DNA from: Boswellia sacra
Taxonomy: Eukaryota > Streptophyta > Magnoliopsida > Sapindales > Burseraceae
Length of the DNA: 64,000 nucleotides
Direction: 5' to 3'
Assembly: GCA_013180625.2 (NCBI GenBank)
Contig: SNVD02013042.1
Span: forward strand, 1 to 64,000
In this document: positions 48,943 through 59,447 of the stretch, piece after piece
Layout of the letters: each line of letters starts with the position of its first letter
How positions within the stretch are numbered: the stretch's first letter is position 1
Program-made: the position numbers and the translations under genes
Notes under the pieces: generated by a model
What the model saw: only the letters and a program-made list of their open reading frames with translations
The model's database searches: none
Told to the model about the DNA's origin: nothing

Positions 48943-49260
48943 CACTACAAGAAATTTTCACATATTTATCACTTTGTTTTTTTTTTTTATTTGACATTTT
49001 TTTTTAAAAAGTGAGAACTATAACATTAATATGAAAGTCAAACCCATATTTTCTTTATACTTGTCACTTGTTGTTTTGATTATATTACATATTTCTCACA
49101 TTTTTAGATAGTGACAAGTAATTAACAAGTAATTAGGATACATATGAAAACAAGTAAAGTTTAAATACTTAGAAGTAATTTTTAGGGGTGATTATGAGAA
49201 ATTTTAATATATTAAAAATTCACGTAATTTTGCTAAACTATATAAACAAAATAATCTCCA
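48943..49260 (+). mobile_element. Candidate CACTA (En/Spm) transposon terminus
   Basis: CACTACAAGAAA at 48943-48954 matches the common plant CACTA terminal repeat. The following DNA has paired motifs (ACTTGTCAC near 49065 and GTGACAAGT near 49115) that could be subterminal repeats. The opposite terminus is not found in the window, so this may be only an end fragment. Confidence 0.35.
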
Positions 49261-49288
49261 CAAACCTAACCTAAAACCTAAACTAAGC

Positions 49289-49318
49289 CGTCTCTCTCTC
49301 TCTCTCTCTCTCGTTCTC
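49289..49318. repeat. (CT)n microsatellite upstream of the MFSD5-like gene
   Basis: CT dinucleotide run about 380 bases before the ATG at 49699. A GC-rich stretch with recurring GACTC(C/T)A phrases follows at 49320-49500, and a CACT repeat lies at 49560-49592. Likely leader or promoter sequence. Confidence 0.75.
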
Positions 49319-49698
49319 TCCAGCGTCGCAGCACCTCCTCCATGACTTGCTGACTCCAGCCTCTCTAGCAGCCCCGCGAGGCACCGACTCCAATAGCCCG
49401 TAACTCGCCGACTCTAGCGGCCTCGCCTCGTACCGACAGTAGCAGCCCCGTGACTTGTCGATTCCAGCATCGTGCAGCACCGACTCTAACCAACACCTTT
49501 ATGTTCCTTTCAGTTGCACTTGTAGTTGCAGAACTCGATCAAGTACTATACGGATCTGACACTCGCTCACTCACTCACTCACTCACTCACTGAGTCACTA
49601 TCTCACTCCTGTATTCCGTACATTTCCTTCCACGAACAAGTCATGATCTAGGGTTTCTGGGAGATCTGAGTAGCCGCGAGCAAAGTCGCTCAAAGAAA

Positions 49699-50132
49699 AT
49701 GGGAGTTGTGATCGAGAGCTCCATTTGGGAGCCGAGTCCGTTTCTCCATATATTGATATTCCTTTCTTGCTTCTTCTCCATATTCGTTCTTCCATATTCA
49801 TCCAACAAGCTTTCATCTTCCTCTCTCTTCAACCTCGGAATCTCCTTTTCCTTCCTTCGCTTCCAGCAGAACTTCCTCATCATCTATTCCCTCGCTTCAG
49901 GTAATGAATTCATTTTTCTTTTTAGGCTCTGTTTTGATAGTGAAATTAAATTCGTTATTGATTATTTGTTTTATGTTTTGGATGCAGTGATAGAAGGGTT
50001 GTGGTCGGTGTTTGGGGAATATGAGTTGGTTTTTTGTGGTGTAAGTAAGGAACAAATGGTGGTGTTTGTGTGTGTTGGATACGCAATTGCTTTCTTCCTT
50101 GGTTCTTTTCTGGGAATGCTCTCTGATTTTAT
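49699..50132 (+). pseudogene. MFSD5/MOT2-type transporter gene, first two exons only
   Basis: Exon 1 49699-49900 and exon 2 49988-50132, with GT/AG borders and matching phase. Exon 1 starts MGVVIESSIWEPSPF and ends FQQNFLIIYSLAS; exon 2 reads VIEGLWSVFGEYELV, GVSKEQMVVFVCVGYA and GSFLGMLSDFM. This is the conserved start of plant MFSD5 (molybdate-anion transporter, MOT2-type) proteins of the major facilitator superfamily. About 115 of the usual 450 or so residues are present. The next expected exon is not seen before 50,984 nor after the element B insertion, so the gene is probably truncated, or its remaining exons are far away. No stop within these exons. Confidence 0.75.
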
Positions 50133-50984
50133 GTAAGTCCAATCTTTGGGTTTATTATGCAACATCTGACAGTACCTCTTTTTGTATTCTATCATTGTTG
50201 TTATTGTTGTTGTTGTTGTTGTTGTTGTGTAATTAGAGAGTCAGGAGGAATTGAGTTACTAGTTTTTTTTTAATGCAAAATTACATTGTGAATGATTTGA
50301 AATTTAGGTGTTAAAAAGAAAAAAGGATTTTGTCCTTATTGAATTTCTGGTTTCTTTTAATGCAAAATGACATTGTTTGAATATTTTAGTTTGTAATTTA
50401 TAGAGTGTGTTGTGTTAATCGAATTTGGATCTCATTTAAAAAAATGGTTTTTTTTTTGATTTGATGGAGATCTATGGATGCCTTTTTATTTAATGAATTG
50501 TATTATGGGGCAGATCAGTTTTTCTAGTTTGATGTGGTAATTGGATATGATATTGGAATAGCAATAGAAAGTAGTGGCTGTTGAGTGTTAGGATTTGATA
50601 ATGCTTTCGTGTAGTAGAGTTTCATATGTTGAAATTGAGAGTTACTTTGAGGAGGAAGGGAACTGATTGTTTCATGCCTGTGTGCTGTAGGATTTGATAA
50701 ACTTCCAAATTGTCTATTAATTGCACCTATTGTGTTATTCTCTTTGCAAAGGAGCATGCAAGCTATGAAGAGATCACAGAATCAAAGGTGCACCTGTTTT
50801 TATTTTTATTTTTTTATCCTTTTTTAAGTTACAAAATCATAAGTTCTAGTTTTAGGAAGGAAAACATAATTTTATTCTTGTTTTAAATTAATTTTTATGT
50901 TGCAGTGCGGTGTTTGCTTGTGATTCAGAATTTATTCTTTAATTTCAACATGTGGAGAGCTTTTGTTTGATTGTAGACAATGAT
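50133..50984 (+). other. Non-coding region after MFSD5-like exon 2
   Basis: Intron-like AT-rich sequence with a TTG microsatellite at about 50194-50229. A short exon-like piece reading EHASYEEITESK ends at a GT near 50788; its gene is not identified. Element B inserted after 50,984. Confidence 0.45.
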
Positions 50985-52392
50985 TGATGCGTTCGAAACT
51001 AGCAAGTATATTAGTCGCACAAGTAATAAAGTGATAAGTAGATATCGTTCCCACGAGGATTGATTCTAATTGAATTTGTTATTTTCCAGCAATAATAAAC
51101 TAAACAGGGGGGGTTTTGTTGATTGATTAACTAAACTTAATACGAAAGCAAATGAAGAATAACACAAAGCAAAGTTAAATGGAGTGAAAAATCAATGAGA
51201 GACACTTGGTTAAGAGTTCATTCTCTGCCACAAGATATGAATTTGTGAATTAACATAGAATTGTAATCCAATTACAGCATTGAAGTTATCAACCGTAGAT
51301 AACAACAAGCTCTGTTATCCCAATCTTTCCTTACTTTGTTGTTAAATAAAACAAGCTCTTTATTTAATCTCTATCCATTAAACAACCTAGAACAAGCTCT
51401 CTGAGTTTAATTCAATGGATGCATTATGATAAGAAAGATAGGTTGATCTAAGCAATAAACACACAAGCTCGGATTATTTAACTTAGGTTGTATTCTCCAA
51501 TTGCAATCTCTGATCACAATTTTGCTACTAATGATTAGAAATTCAAGACAATTACGGATCAAGATTTCTAATCTAGCAATAGACAACAACCAGATTATAT
51601 TCAGTTGGCCATTCCAAATACAATCAGCAAGCAATCATAAGCATTAGATATGGGAAAATACAAGCAACTTCAATTAGAGAATTGGATAACAATTTCTTAC
51701 ACAATCAACTCACAAAATCCATATCAAGGGCTTTGAAATCACCCTCAACCAATTCAGATTTAGTTACACATATTCAATAAGAATACAAATACAATACAAT
51801 ATGGAGACATTCCAGAAAATGAAGGGAAAGGGAAAACTTAGCAAATTTGATGAAATCTCTTAGGATTGTAGTTCTTCCTCTTTCCAAGCCTTCAATCTCC
51901 TTCAAGAACTCCAAGAGATGAGAGAAATCCAAAGATGCAGCCTCCTCCACGTTCTCCCCTCTTCAAGTTATGAAATAAAACCCTAAAATGTGTTTAAATA
52001 CTCTGCTACAGTAACGTGCTACAGTGTCCCGTATTATACATGCTACAGTGATGTGTGGAATTACATTTCTACACTTCTCACACTGTTTTGATTACAACTT
52101 TCGGTACACTGAATGGATTCATAAACCGTAAATTTCTCCAAAAAGTAGACTTCGAGAGCTTTTCAACGGTATATGATATGTCATCGGGTTCATTGTATAT
52201 CAATACAATTAAATCCGAGAAGATGGTTGACTAGCAGAGGTGAAAATGAAGGGTTTTACTCCATTTTTGTGCAAGTTGCTCCAAAACTCCTACAAACATC
52301 AAAACCACACAAAAACATAAAAATACCAAGGAATATAGCAAAGAAACATGGACGAATTGATATAAAAGTAATACATAAATAGACACCTATCA
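50985..52392 (-). repeat. 3' LTR of Athila-like element B
   Basis: TGATGCGTTCG..GACACCTATCA on plus. Very similar to 59448-60857 and clearly related to the element A LTRs, including the triple TGCTACAGTG-type motif near 52012-52060. Confidence 0.93.
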
Positions 52393-52407
52393 AATTCCCC
52401 CACACTT
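52393..52407 (-). other. Polypurine tract of Athila-like element B
   Basis: Minus strand AAGTGTGGGGGAATT beside the 3' LTR, identical to element A. Confidence 0.85.
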
Positions 52408-54340
52408 AGACTTTGCTAGTCCTCGAGCAACTACGACAATATGAAATAAAACTAAACCGAAACAGAATCAACAAAAAATTAAAACACACAAATGCTTCAT
52501 CTTGCAAATAGGCCTCAAAGATTGTACTTAATTATAACCCAAGGAAAACTTCAAAATAATGCACTTGATCAAGAATTTTATCTCAAAGATTAGTTTCGCT
52601 TCATTTCAATTCCTCAAGTGTGTGTGTGTAGAGCCATTCTCACCTAATCACTTGTAACCCGGATGAGTTTATGCATAAAAATGAATCATATTTAATATTG
52701 AAGATGTGTGTATAAATGAACTCCATAGGCCTGCTTTTCAAGTCACTCTCCACTAATGTAGACATGCACAACACCAAGGATCAAGTAGGACTTTATTAAG
52801 CTTGTAACGTTTGGCTTGGGTGAAGGTATGATAAAGGATAATAATTTGGCTCAAATCACCCACAAACACATAAATCATTCAAGACTATGTAGAGCTTAAC
52901 CCTATAACACAACTTCATTTCAATTCACCAGGTTACTCCCCCAAACTTATTTAGAACACTCAATCTTTTTTTTTTTTTTTTGCAGAAAACAAAAGAAAAC
53001 TACACCCCCACACTTTGTTGTTTCATTCTTTTTAAGAACACTTAAGGGTATAGATCTCTTATTCTTCTTCTTTTTTCTTTTTTTTTTCTTTTTTTTTTAT
53101 TACACTTCCCCTCCCCCACACTTAAACAACACATTGTCCTCAATGTGTAAGTACGTGGACGATAAGTACAGATTGGCTTTTTTTTTCTGTTTTTCTCTTT
53201 TTTTTTTTACAAACACAATAGAACTCACTTGCATTGCTCATGACACATCCCAACCTCCTCTAACTTCCCAAAACCAGAACATAGCTCAGAATTTAATTGT
53301 GAATGATCTACATGCTCATAGGTAAGGGATAAACTGTTTGGAACAAATTCATTTGAGGTTAGGAAATCTTTTAGTGAGTTAACAAAGAAAAAGGCTTACA
53401 GAGGCTCAAAGGGGTAACTAGGGATCAATTTCTATCAAGGTTGGCTATTAAGGCTCAAACGGTCCAAAGATGGCCTAAATCATTTCCCAATGTTGCACAG
53501 CCTAGGATTTCGCCTTGAGTGACCATCAAACAAGTTCTAGAATTCATTGAAATCTGAAGAAACATTTAAATTACATAAACTTTCTCTAAGTGAACAAATA
53601 ACTCAGTGATAATAGCTCAGTGCTCAATGTTGCGCAAGGAATCAAAAGCAAAGCGAAAACCAATAAACATTTCAAGCACACAGATCCATGCATCATTTAT
53701 CATTTTCCAAGAGTTATTCTTAATTCAATCATTATCTTATCATCGACCCACAAAATGCAAGAAAAGAGGTACGTGGCGTTGTTACACCTGAGTCAAGATT
53801 GTATATTTCAACAATCCTTAGGACCAGTAGCCCGCAGACTTAAGGTTTCCAGCCTATATACCTTTATTATGAAAGAACAAAACAAGAAACAAGACACTTC
53901 AAACAACATGAAATAAACAAACTACAGATTTATTGAGAGAGAATGCGTTTCAAGAGTTAAGAAAACCCCATATTCTGCCATTCTCAGGTTTTTTCCACAA
54001 TGTTTTTTTTTTCGAATCGAAACTGATAAAGACAAAAACACACAACAACTCGAAATACATAAAACTAAACTTACTCAAAAAATAATAAAGTCCAACAAAT
54101 CATCAAACACAAACAAGTCAGTTAGAATGGGTCTAAAAAGTTTAGAAGTTAGCCTCCTTATTCAGCCATTATGGATTAAAGAAATCCAGAATGCATTTCA
54201 AGAGAACTTGAACTTTTTAAGCCACCACTCTAAAAGCCAAGATTAGAAAATATTACCTGGGACAAAAGAAACAACCTGAAAAAAACTCAAATAAACACAA
54301 TAAAAAGAAAGCAAATGAAAACAAAGCAAACCAGCTGATA
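52408..54340 (-). other. Long non-coding 3' region of element B
   Basis: Colinear with 35877-37860 of element A, with T-rich tracts near 52966-52981, 53060-53100 and 53180-53210, and extra CCCCCACACTT motifs near 53004 and 53115. No coding sequence in the element's sense. Confidence 0.7.
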
Positions 54341-54344
54341 GAGA

Positions 54345-54930
54345 TTACAAATTAACTCTCTTGCCTTCTCCAAACCAATCTATCCGAGATATTGTTGGAT
54401 CAGGCGAATAGACGAATGCTTGTAATTTGTCAATTAACTCTCTTGCAGTTGAAGCTGTAACCAGGATTTGCCTCGCCGACTGTGAGATGAAGTTTTTTTC
54501 TATTGCTTGATCAAGAAAAGACAACAAACCATCAAAAAAATTATTGACATTTAACAAACCAATGGGTTTCCGATGGATGTTTAGCTGTGCCCAAGAGGTG
54601 ATTTGAAATATCTCCTCTAATGTACCATAACCACCGGGCAAAGCTATAAATGCATCAGATTTAATGACCATATGTGCAATACGCTCATGCATACTAGAAA
54701 CCTGTAACTCTTCCCCCATGGTGTTGCCTACGATATCTCGTACAACTAATGGTTTAGGGATAATGCCGAGAACTTTGCTTCCTCCTAAGGATGCAGCTGT
54801 CGACACACACCCATTAACCCAAGACTACCCCCTCCGTAAATCAAATGAATACCCCTCGCAGCTAATGTCCTACCAAGATCAAGAGCTGCTGTTGTAAACT
54901 CTCCATCTTTACCAAATTGAAATTGCGTCC
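54345..54930 (-). pseudogene. LOG-type gene carried by element B (broken)
   Basis: The open part 54806-54345 covers the fold from IIPKPLVVRDIVGNTMG through SMHERIAHMVIKSDAF, LPGGYGTLEEIF (about 54611-54637) and SWAQLNIHRKPIGLLNVN to the C terminus ..GEGKRVNL. Upstream, LIYGGGSLGLMG is still visible, but one base is missing near 54812 relative to element A, shifting the frame. Before about 54,920 the sequence diverges, so the start codon of element A has no clear counterpart. The base lost near 38240 in element A is present here. Intronless, sense to the element. Confidence 0.82.
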
Positions 54931-55189
54931 CAAATACGAATATATTTTAAGTGAAATACATCCGAAAATTAATGGTGATATTTATATCACTCCAATTTCT
55001 ACAAGTCTGTCGTGCTAAAAAAACTTGTATATGTAAGACAATGAATAAGGCACGTTTTAGGTAATTAATTATGCGACTTCATACAGAGCAAAGAACGTAT
55101 ATGAAATGACATTATCAAAAATATAAATCAACCTAATGATGATATATACACACGTAAAACTCTCAAATTTGACACAGTGGGGACATAAT

Positions 55190-55360
55190 TTCGGTGGGGG
55201 TTGCTCGATGCAGATTTATCGCCCCAAGATTTGAAAAAATTAGATATGCTTTCGGTGAGGTTTGACAAAACCTACACACTTGTCTCCCACGTGAAACATG
55301 AAAAATGGAGATATACTTTCGGCGGAGGTTGACAAACCTCCACACTTGTCTCCCACGTGT
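55190..55360 (-). repeat. Tandem repeats with G-box and hairpin (element B)
   Basis: Two units with CACGTG at 55288-55293 and 55354-55359 (66-bp spacing), each preceded by a hairpin (55258-55273 and 55324-55341, stem GGAGGTT/AACCTCC). One unit fewer than element A. Confidence 0.82.
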
Positions 55361-55661
55361 GCTTATGTCATGGGGTAGTCATATGGTTTGTCAAAAAGAA
55401 AACTTGAAATTAAAACAAACAAAATCAACAAACAACAACAACACAAAAACAACATTGATAATCAGATCAAACGAACAAGAAAGAAATAAAATTCGACAAC
55501 AACAACGCACATTCAAATATACAAGTAGTTGTGATTGTGGCTCACATCTTCCTCTAGTTTTACATCCAGTAACGACTGAAACGCCTTCTATGAGTCGGGG
55601 ATTTGCTTCCCATCCAGTTTTCTTATAAACTGGCAAACAGGGTCATTTTTAGTTAGATTCC

Positions 55662-56282
55662 CTAGACTATAACACTGCAATTCATCACGAATTGTGTCCA
55701 TAGATTAAGCAATTCACGCTGAACAAGTCCACAAGAATGTGACTCGAGAGTTAACAAAACATTATCCAGCGACTCATTACTCAGACCATTTTTAATAAAT
55801 GACAGTTTATCTTCTCTATTTCTGGACACAAAACCTAACGAACGACAAGTCTGGTTACAATTCCATCTAGCACATTTATAACATACTTGTAACCTTTTCG
55901 CTCTTCGCCTATTGGCGTAGTAGCTCTTTCCTAGACCAGGCATGTATTTTGCGAGAATAATGTCCGGCTCACCGGACAATCTCACCTTAGCTTCGATAAG
56001 CCATCGGATATCAACAGGGACATTTAGGAGCATCAATGCCCAAAGTCTAGTCATCCGTACTTTATAAATTTTAAACACAGCATTTTGAGGAAGTGAAGGG
56101 AAATATTTACGAAGGTTCGATAGAAAGATATTGGCATCCATTGAAGAGGAGAAAAGAAGAGATATTACCGATAATGCGATCGGGTTTGTTTTTTCTCCAA
56201 GATATGCACGTTTCAAACCTTTGGCGAATGACTTCAACTTCCGTTTGGATGTTTCCACAAGCTGCTGCACAAATGAGCTCAA
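55662..56282 (-). CDS. Small basic Cys-rich protein resembling viral nucleic-acid-binding proteins
   Basis: A 207-codon open frame; the first AUG is at 56141 (159 residues), and upstream of it the frame is open back to 56282 but has no ATG. The N-terminal half is probably helical (FLSNLRKYFPSLPQNAVF; LMLLNVPVDIRWLIEAKV). Next comes GKSYYANRRRAKRLQVCYKC and a cysteine cluster CX2CX4CX3C, at 55924-55870. A basic arginine run directly before a zinc-binding cluster is the hallmark of the carlavirus-type nucleic-acid-binding family (Pfam Viral_NABP), some of which suppress RNA silencing. I recognise the motif but cannot run a profile search; a retroelement or plant zinc protein is possible. It is open here although gag is broken. 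Neighbours: gag-protease upstream, LOG downstream. Confidence 0.6.
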   Translation of the reverse strand: MSSFVQQLVETSKRKLKSFAKGLKRAYLGEKTNPIALSVISLLFSSSMDANIFLSNLRKYFPSLPQNAVFKIYKVRMTRLWALMLLNVPVDIRWLIEAKVRLSGEPDIILAKYMPGLGKSYYANRRRAKRLQVCYKCARWNCNQTCRSLGFVSRNREDKLSFIKNGLSNESLDNVLLTLESHSCGLVQRELLNLWTQFVMNCSVIV

Positions 56283-56851
56283 AGCACAGAGTAATCAAAT
56301 TAAACAAAAGAAAGGAAAATAAAAGAGCAAAAACGAAACTAAAGACACATAAAAGAGATAACAACACAATAGCAAACAAAAGTCAAAAACAAGTAAAAGA
56401 AATATAAAAACAAATAAGACAGATGGCAAAGAGAGATAAAACCTAATCAATTTGATGGCCTACAAAAGGAATCTCCTCGAGACATAAAAATCGATCATTA
56501 TTACCTTATTTTATTTCTTTTCTTTTTTTATTTATTTTTTTAAAAAACATTGGGTTGCCTCCCAATAAGCGCTTGGTTTAATGTCCTCAGCCCGACGTTG
56601 GTTCCATCATGGCAGGGTCCAATCTTTCTGTGGCTCTCTAGTGGGCTTGGATCCTTTTTCCACGACAAGATAGTCCATGCATATGGCTGGGCCTTGGGAT
56701 GTCAACAATCGTCCACCCAATAGCTGTTTTGTGATCTCTAAGTACCGGACGAGTTCTCTCTTGTTATGTGCAAGGCCCATTTCTATTTTAAAACTGGCAA
56801 AGGATCATTCTTATCCAAGAATCCATGCTTTCAAAGGATCTTGGAAGAGGC
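56283..56851 (-). other. Linker between gag-protease and cargo genes, element B
   Basis: Colinear with 39814-40400. Contains the GGGTTGCCTCCCAATAAGC block near 56550. No RT, RNase H or integrase similarity. Confidence 0.6.
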
Positions 56852-59341
56852 TTAAGCTCCAGTAGGGTCTTTCATCATAGAAGGCAGAAGTTTCACATTA
56901 GATAAAGGAAATTGAATGCACGAAACATCATACCTATTTGTGGTTATAGCTATGGTCTCATCTAAGCTTGCCACAGCTTCCTCCATTTCTTTGGACGCTT
57001 GTATCAACCTTCTTGATTCCTTGTAATTTTTTGTCCCTATGTGCTCACTAAAAACCATTTCTAATCCATCCTTGTGAGTTAACTCAAAATGTTGTTGTGG
57101 CAAAGAATCGATAACATCAACTGCAAAAACAGAATGCAAGTCACTAGGATACCTCATTGTCTCAAAAATATTGAAACAATCACCTCGCCTCGAATTCCAT
57201 GGTGAGAGTGCCATTCATGAACATCAATCCTTAGTTCGAGCAGTTTTCAGAATGGGCCTCCCCAAAAGAAATTGGTGTTTGATTAGGAGGAGTGTCTCTC
57301 CTCCATTTCAGAACATAGAAGTCTGCTGGGAAAACCAATTGGATTTACCTACACACACATCTTCCACAACTACCTTGGGATATGCCTTAGAACGATCAGC
57401 AATTTGAATGGTAATACCAGTTTCCGCAAGAGGTCCAAGATTTAAAGAAGCATAAATAGAATATGGCATGATATTAATAGATGCTCCTAAATCTAACATA
57501 GCTCTTTCAAACTTGGTTCTATCAATGGTGCATGGAATGGTGAACGTACCTGGATCTTTGCATTTCGGAGGAATTTTTCTTTGTAGTACAGCTGAAACAT
57601 TTTCCCCCACGCTTACTTTCTCATTTCCCTTCAATTTTCTCTTGTTGGTGCATAACTCCTTGAGAAATTTTGCATAACGAGGTACTTGCTTAATAGCATC
57701 CAGAAGTGGTATATTTACCTCGATCTTGCGAAAAATTTCCAGGATTTCCTGTTCTTGTTCCTCCTTCTTTGATTTTGCAAATCTGCTAGGAAAAGGTGGA
57801 GAAGTAACATATGAAGGAATTTGAGTTTTAAGGTCTACCTTAGAAGATGATGTTTTGTTCATGGTGGAAGTGGTGTCATCCCCTTCATTAGTTTGTGACC
57901 TTTTTTGTGGAACTTGTAATTGCTTTCCACTTCTCAAAGTGATTGCCCTAGCATTCTCTCTTGGATTGATCACTGTCTGAGAAGGTAATTTTTCTAAGCT
58001 CTTGCTCTCGAATTTGCTCATGTTAGTAGCCAATTGTCCCTTGGGATTTCCAGGTTTTGGATTACTTGGCCCTAGTTTCCTGCTGAATTGGCATTGTGTT
58101 TAGTAGCAAGTACTTTTAACAATGTCCTGTAGCTCCATACCTGAGTGTTTGTGGGAGCTAGTTGTGGTAACTGGTTTGTGGTTCATTTGAAGTTGCTGCA
58201 CTCTTGATTGAATTGAACCTGGTGGCTGATTTGGTATGGGCATTTGGAGTGATTGGTTGATAGTACTATAACCTTTGTACATAACTTATAACCTTTGGCT
58301 TTGGTTTCCTAGAAAATCGCACCACCCATGGCATTGGCTGTTCCGTTATCTCCTTCTTGCAAAGTTTGGACACAATGGTGGTTGGATGCTCCGTGGTAGA
58401 ATATACTCCACATACATAAGATTGATGCATATGTCCTACAACCATTTTTTTACAAGAGAGGTAAGCTCAGAAAGTTGTTGTTCAATGTTCGGGGTACTTA
58501 CCTCATTTACTCTCCTTGGTAGTTGTGGCTTAAATTGGCCGCTGAATTTTTGGGAGTTTGCTGCCATGTCGCTAATCAAACGTCTTGCAACATTCGGTGT
58601 TTTATTAACCAGTGCTCCACCACTAGCAGCATCAATGATACTCCTTTCCAGTGGTAGGAGACCCTCATAGAAATATTGAATTAGGAGTCCATCACTAATT
58701 TGGTGGTTTGGACAGCTAGCACATAACTTTTTAAATCTCTCCCAATATTCATAAAGTGATTCTCCATTGTGTTTGTCGAATGCCCACAAATATCTTCTTA
58801 ATGTTTTATACTTTTGAATGGGAAAGTATTTCTCTAAACAGAGTTTACTTTATCTCAGTCCACGTGTAATGGTACCCGATGGTAGATAGTATAGCCAATC
58901 TTTCGCCGAATCTGCTAATGAGAATGGAAAAGCTCTCAATTTTATTTGCTCCTCAGACACGCCAGTTGGCTTCATACTTGAGCATACCACATAAAATTCT
59001 CTGAGGTATTTGATAGGATCCTCTCCTGCAAAACCATGAAATGTAGGCAAGAGACGAATTAGTCCAGATTTAAGCTCAAAATCTACCTCAAAATTGGTGT
59101 TTATGCATAGCGGTTGTTGATCAATAATTGGAGCCGCTAACTCCTTAAGAGTCTGATCGTTTTCCATCGCCATTGCTTCTGATTCAGATTTGATTGAACT
59201 ACAAGAAGATGGGAGGGAAGTATGTCGTGCAAGGTCAAATTCTGGAGGTGGAGTTGAAATTGACCGATTTAGCCCCAAATTCGAGGATTGAAGAAACTCC
59301 TTAATTCTCTTAAGTCGTTGCTCCGCTTCTCCCTCAGACAT
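56852..59341 (-). pseudogene. Athila gag and protease, element B (several frameshifts)
   Basis: Starts at ATG 59341 (MSEGEAEQRLKRIKEF). The Athila gag core follows: PLCINTNFEVDFELKSG, GEDPIKYLREFYVVCSSMK and LRAFPFSLADSAKDWLYYLP. A shift near 58850 leads to NGESLYEYWERFKKLCASCP and LLIQYFYEGLLPLERSIIDA (58436-58789). The Pro/Gln-rich part (58100-58282) is broken; the frame 58033-57308 holds VINPRENARAITLRSGKQ and the protease site FERAMLDLGASINIMP. The C-terminal tail is at 57214-56852. No pol follows. Confidence 0.88.
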
Positions 59342-59423
59342 AAAAGCCTTAACACAAACAATCAGGAAATAACAATCAAGAATCAGTAGTAAAAACAGAA
59401 TAACAAATTGATTAGAAAATCAA

Positions 59424-59441
59424 TCCCCGGCAACGGCGCCA
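59424..59441 (-). other. Primer-binding site of Athila-like element B
   Basis: TGGCGCCGTTGCCGGGGA on the minus strand, tRNA-Asp type, six bases from the LTR. Confidence 0.9.
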
Positions 59442-59447
59442 AAAACT

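Noticed and set aside
55391..55636. 81-codon minus-strand frame downstream of the NABP-like gene
   Set aside because: It starts at TTG rather than ATG, is not preserved in element A, and runs into low-complexity sequence.
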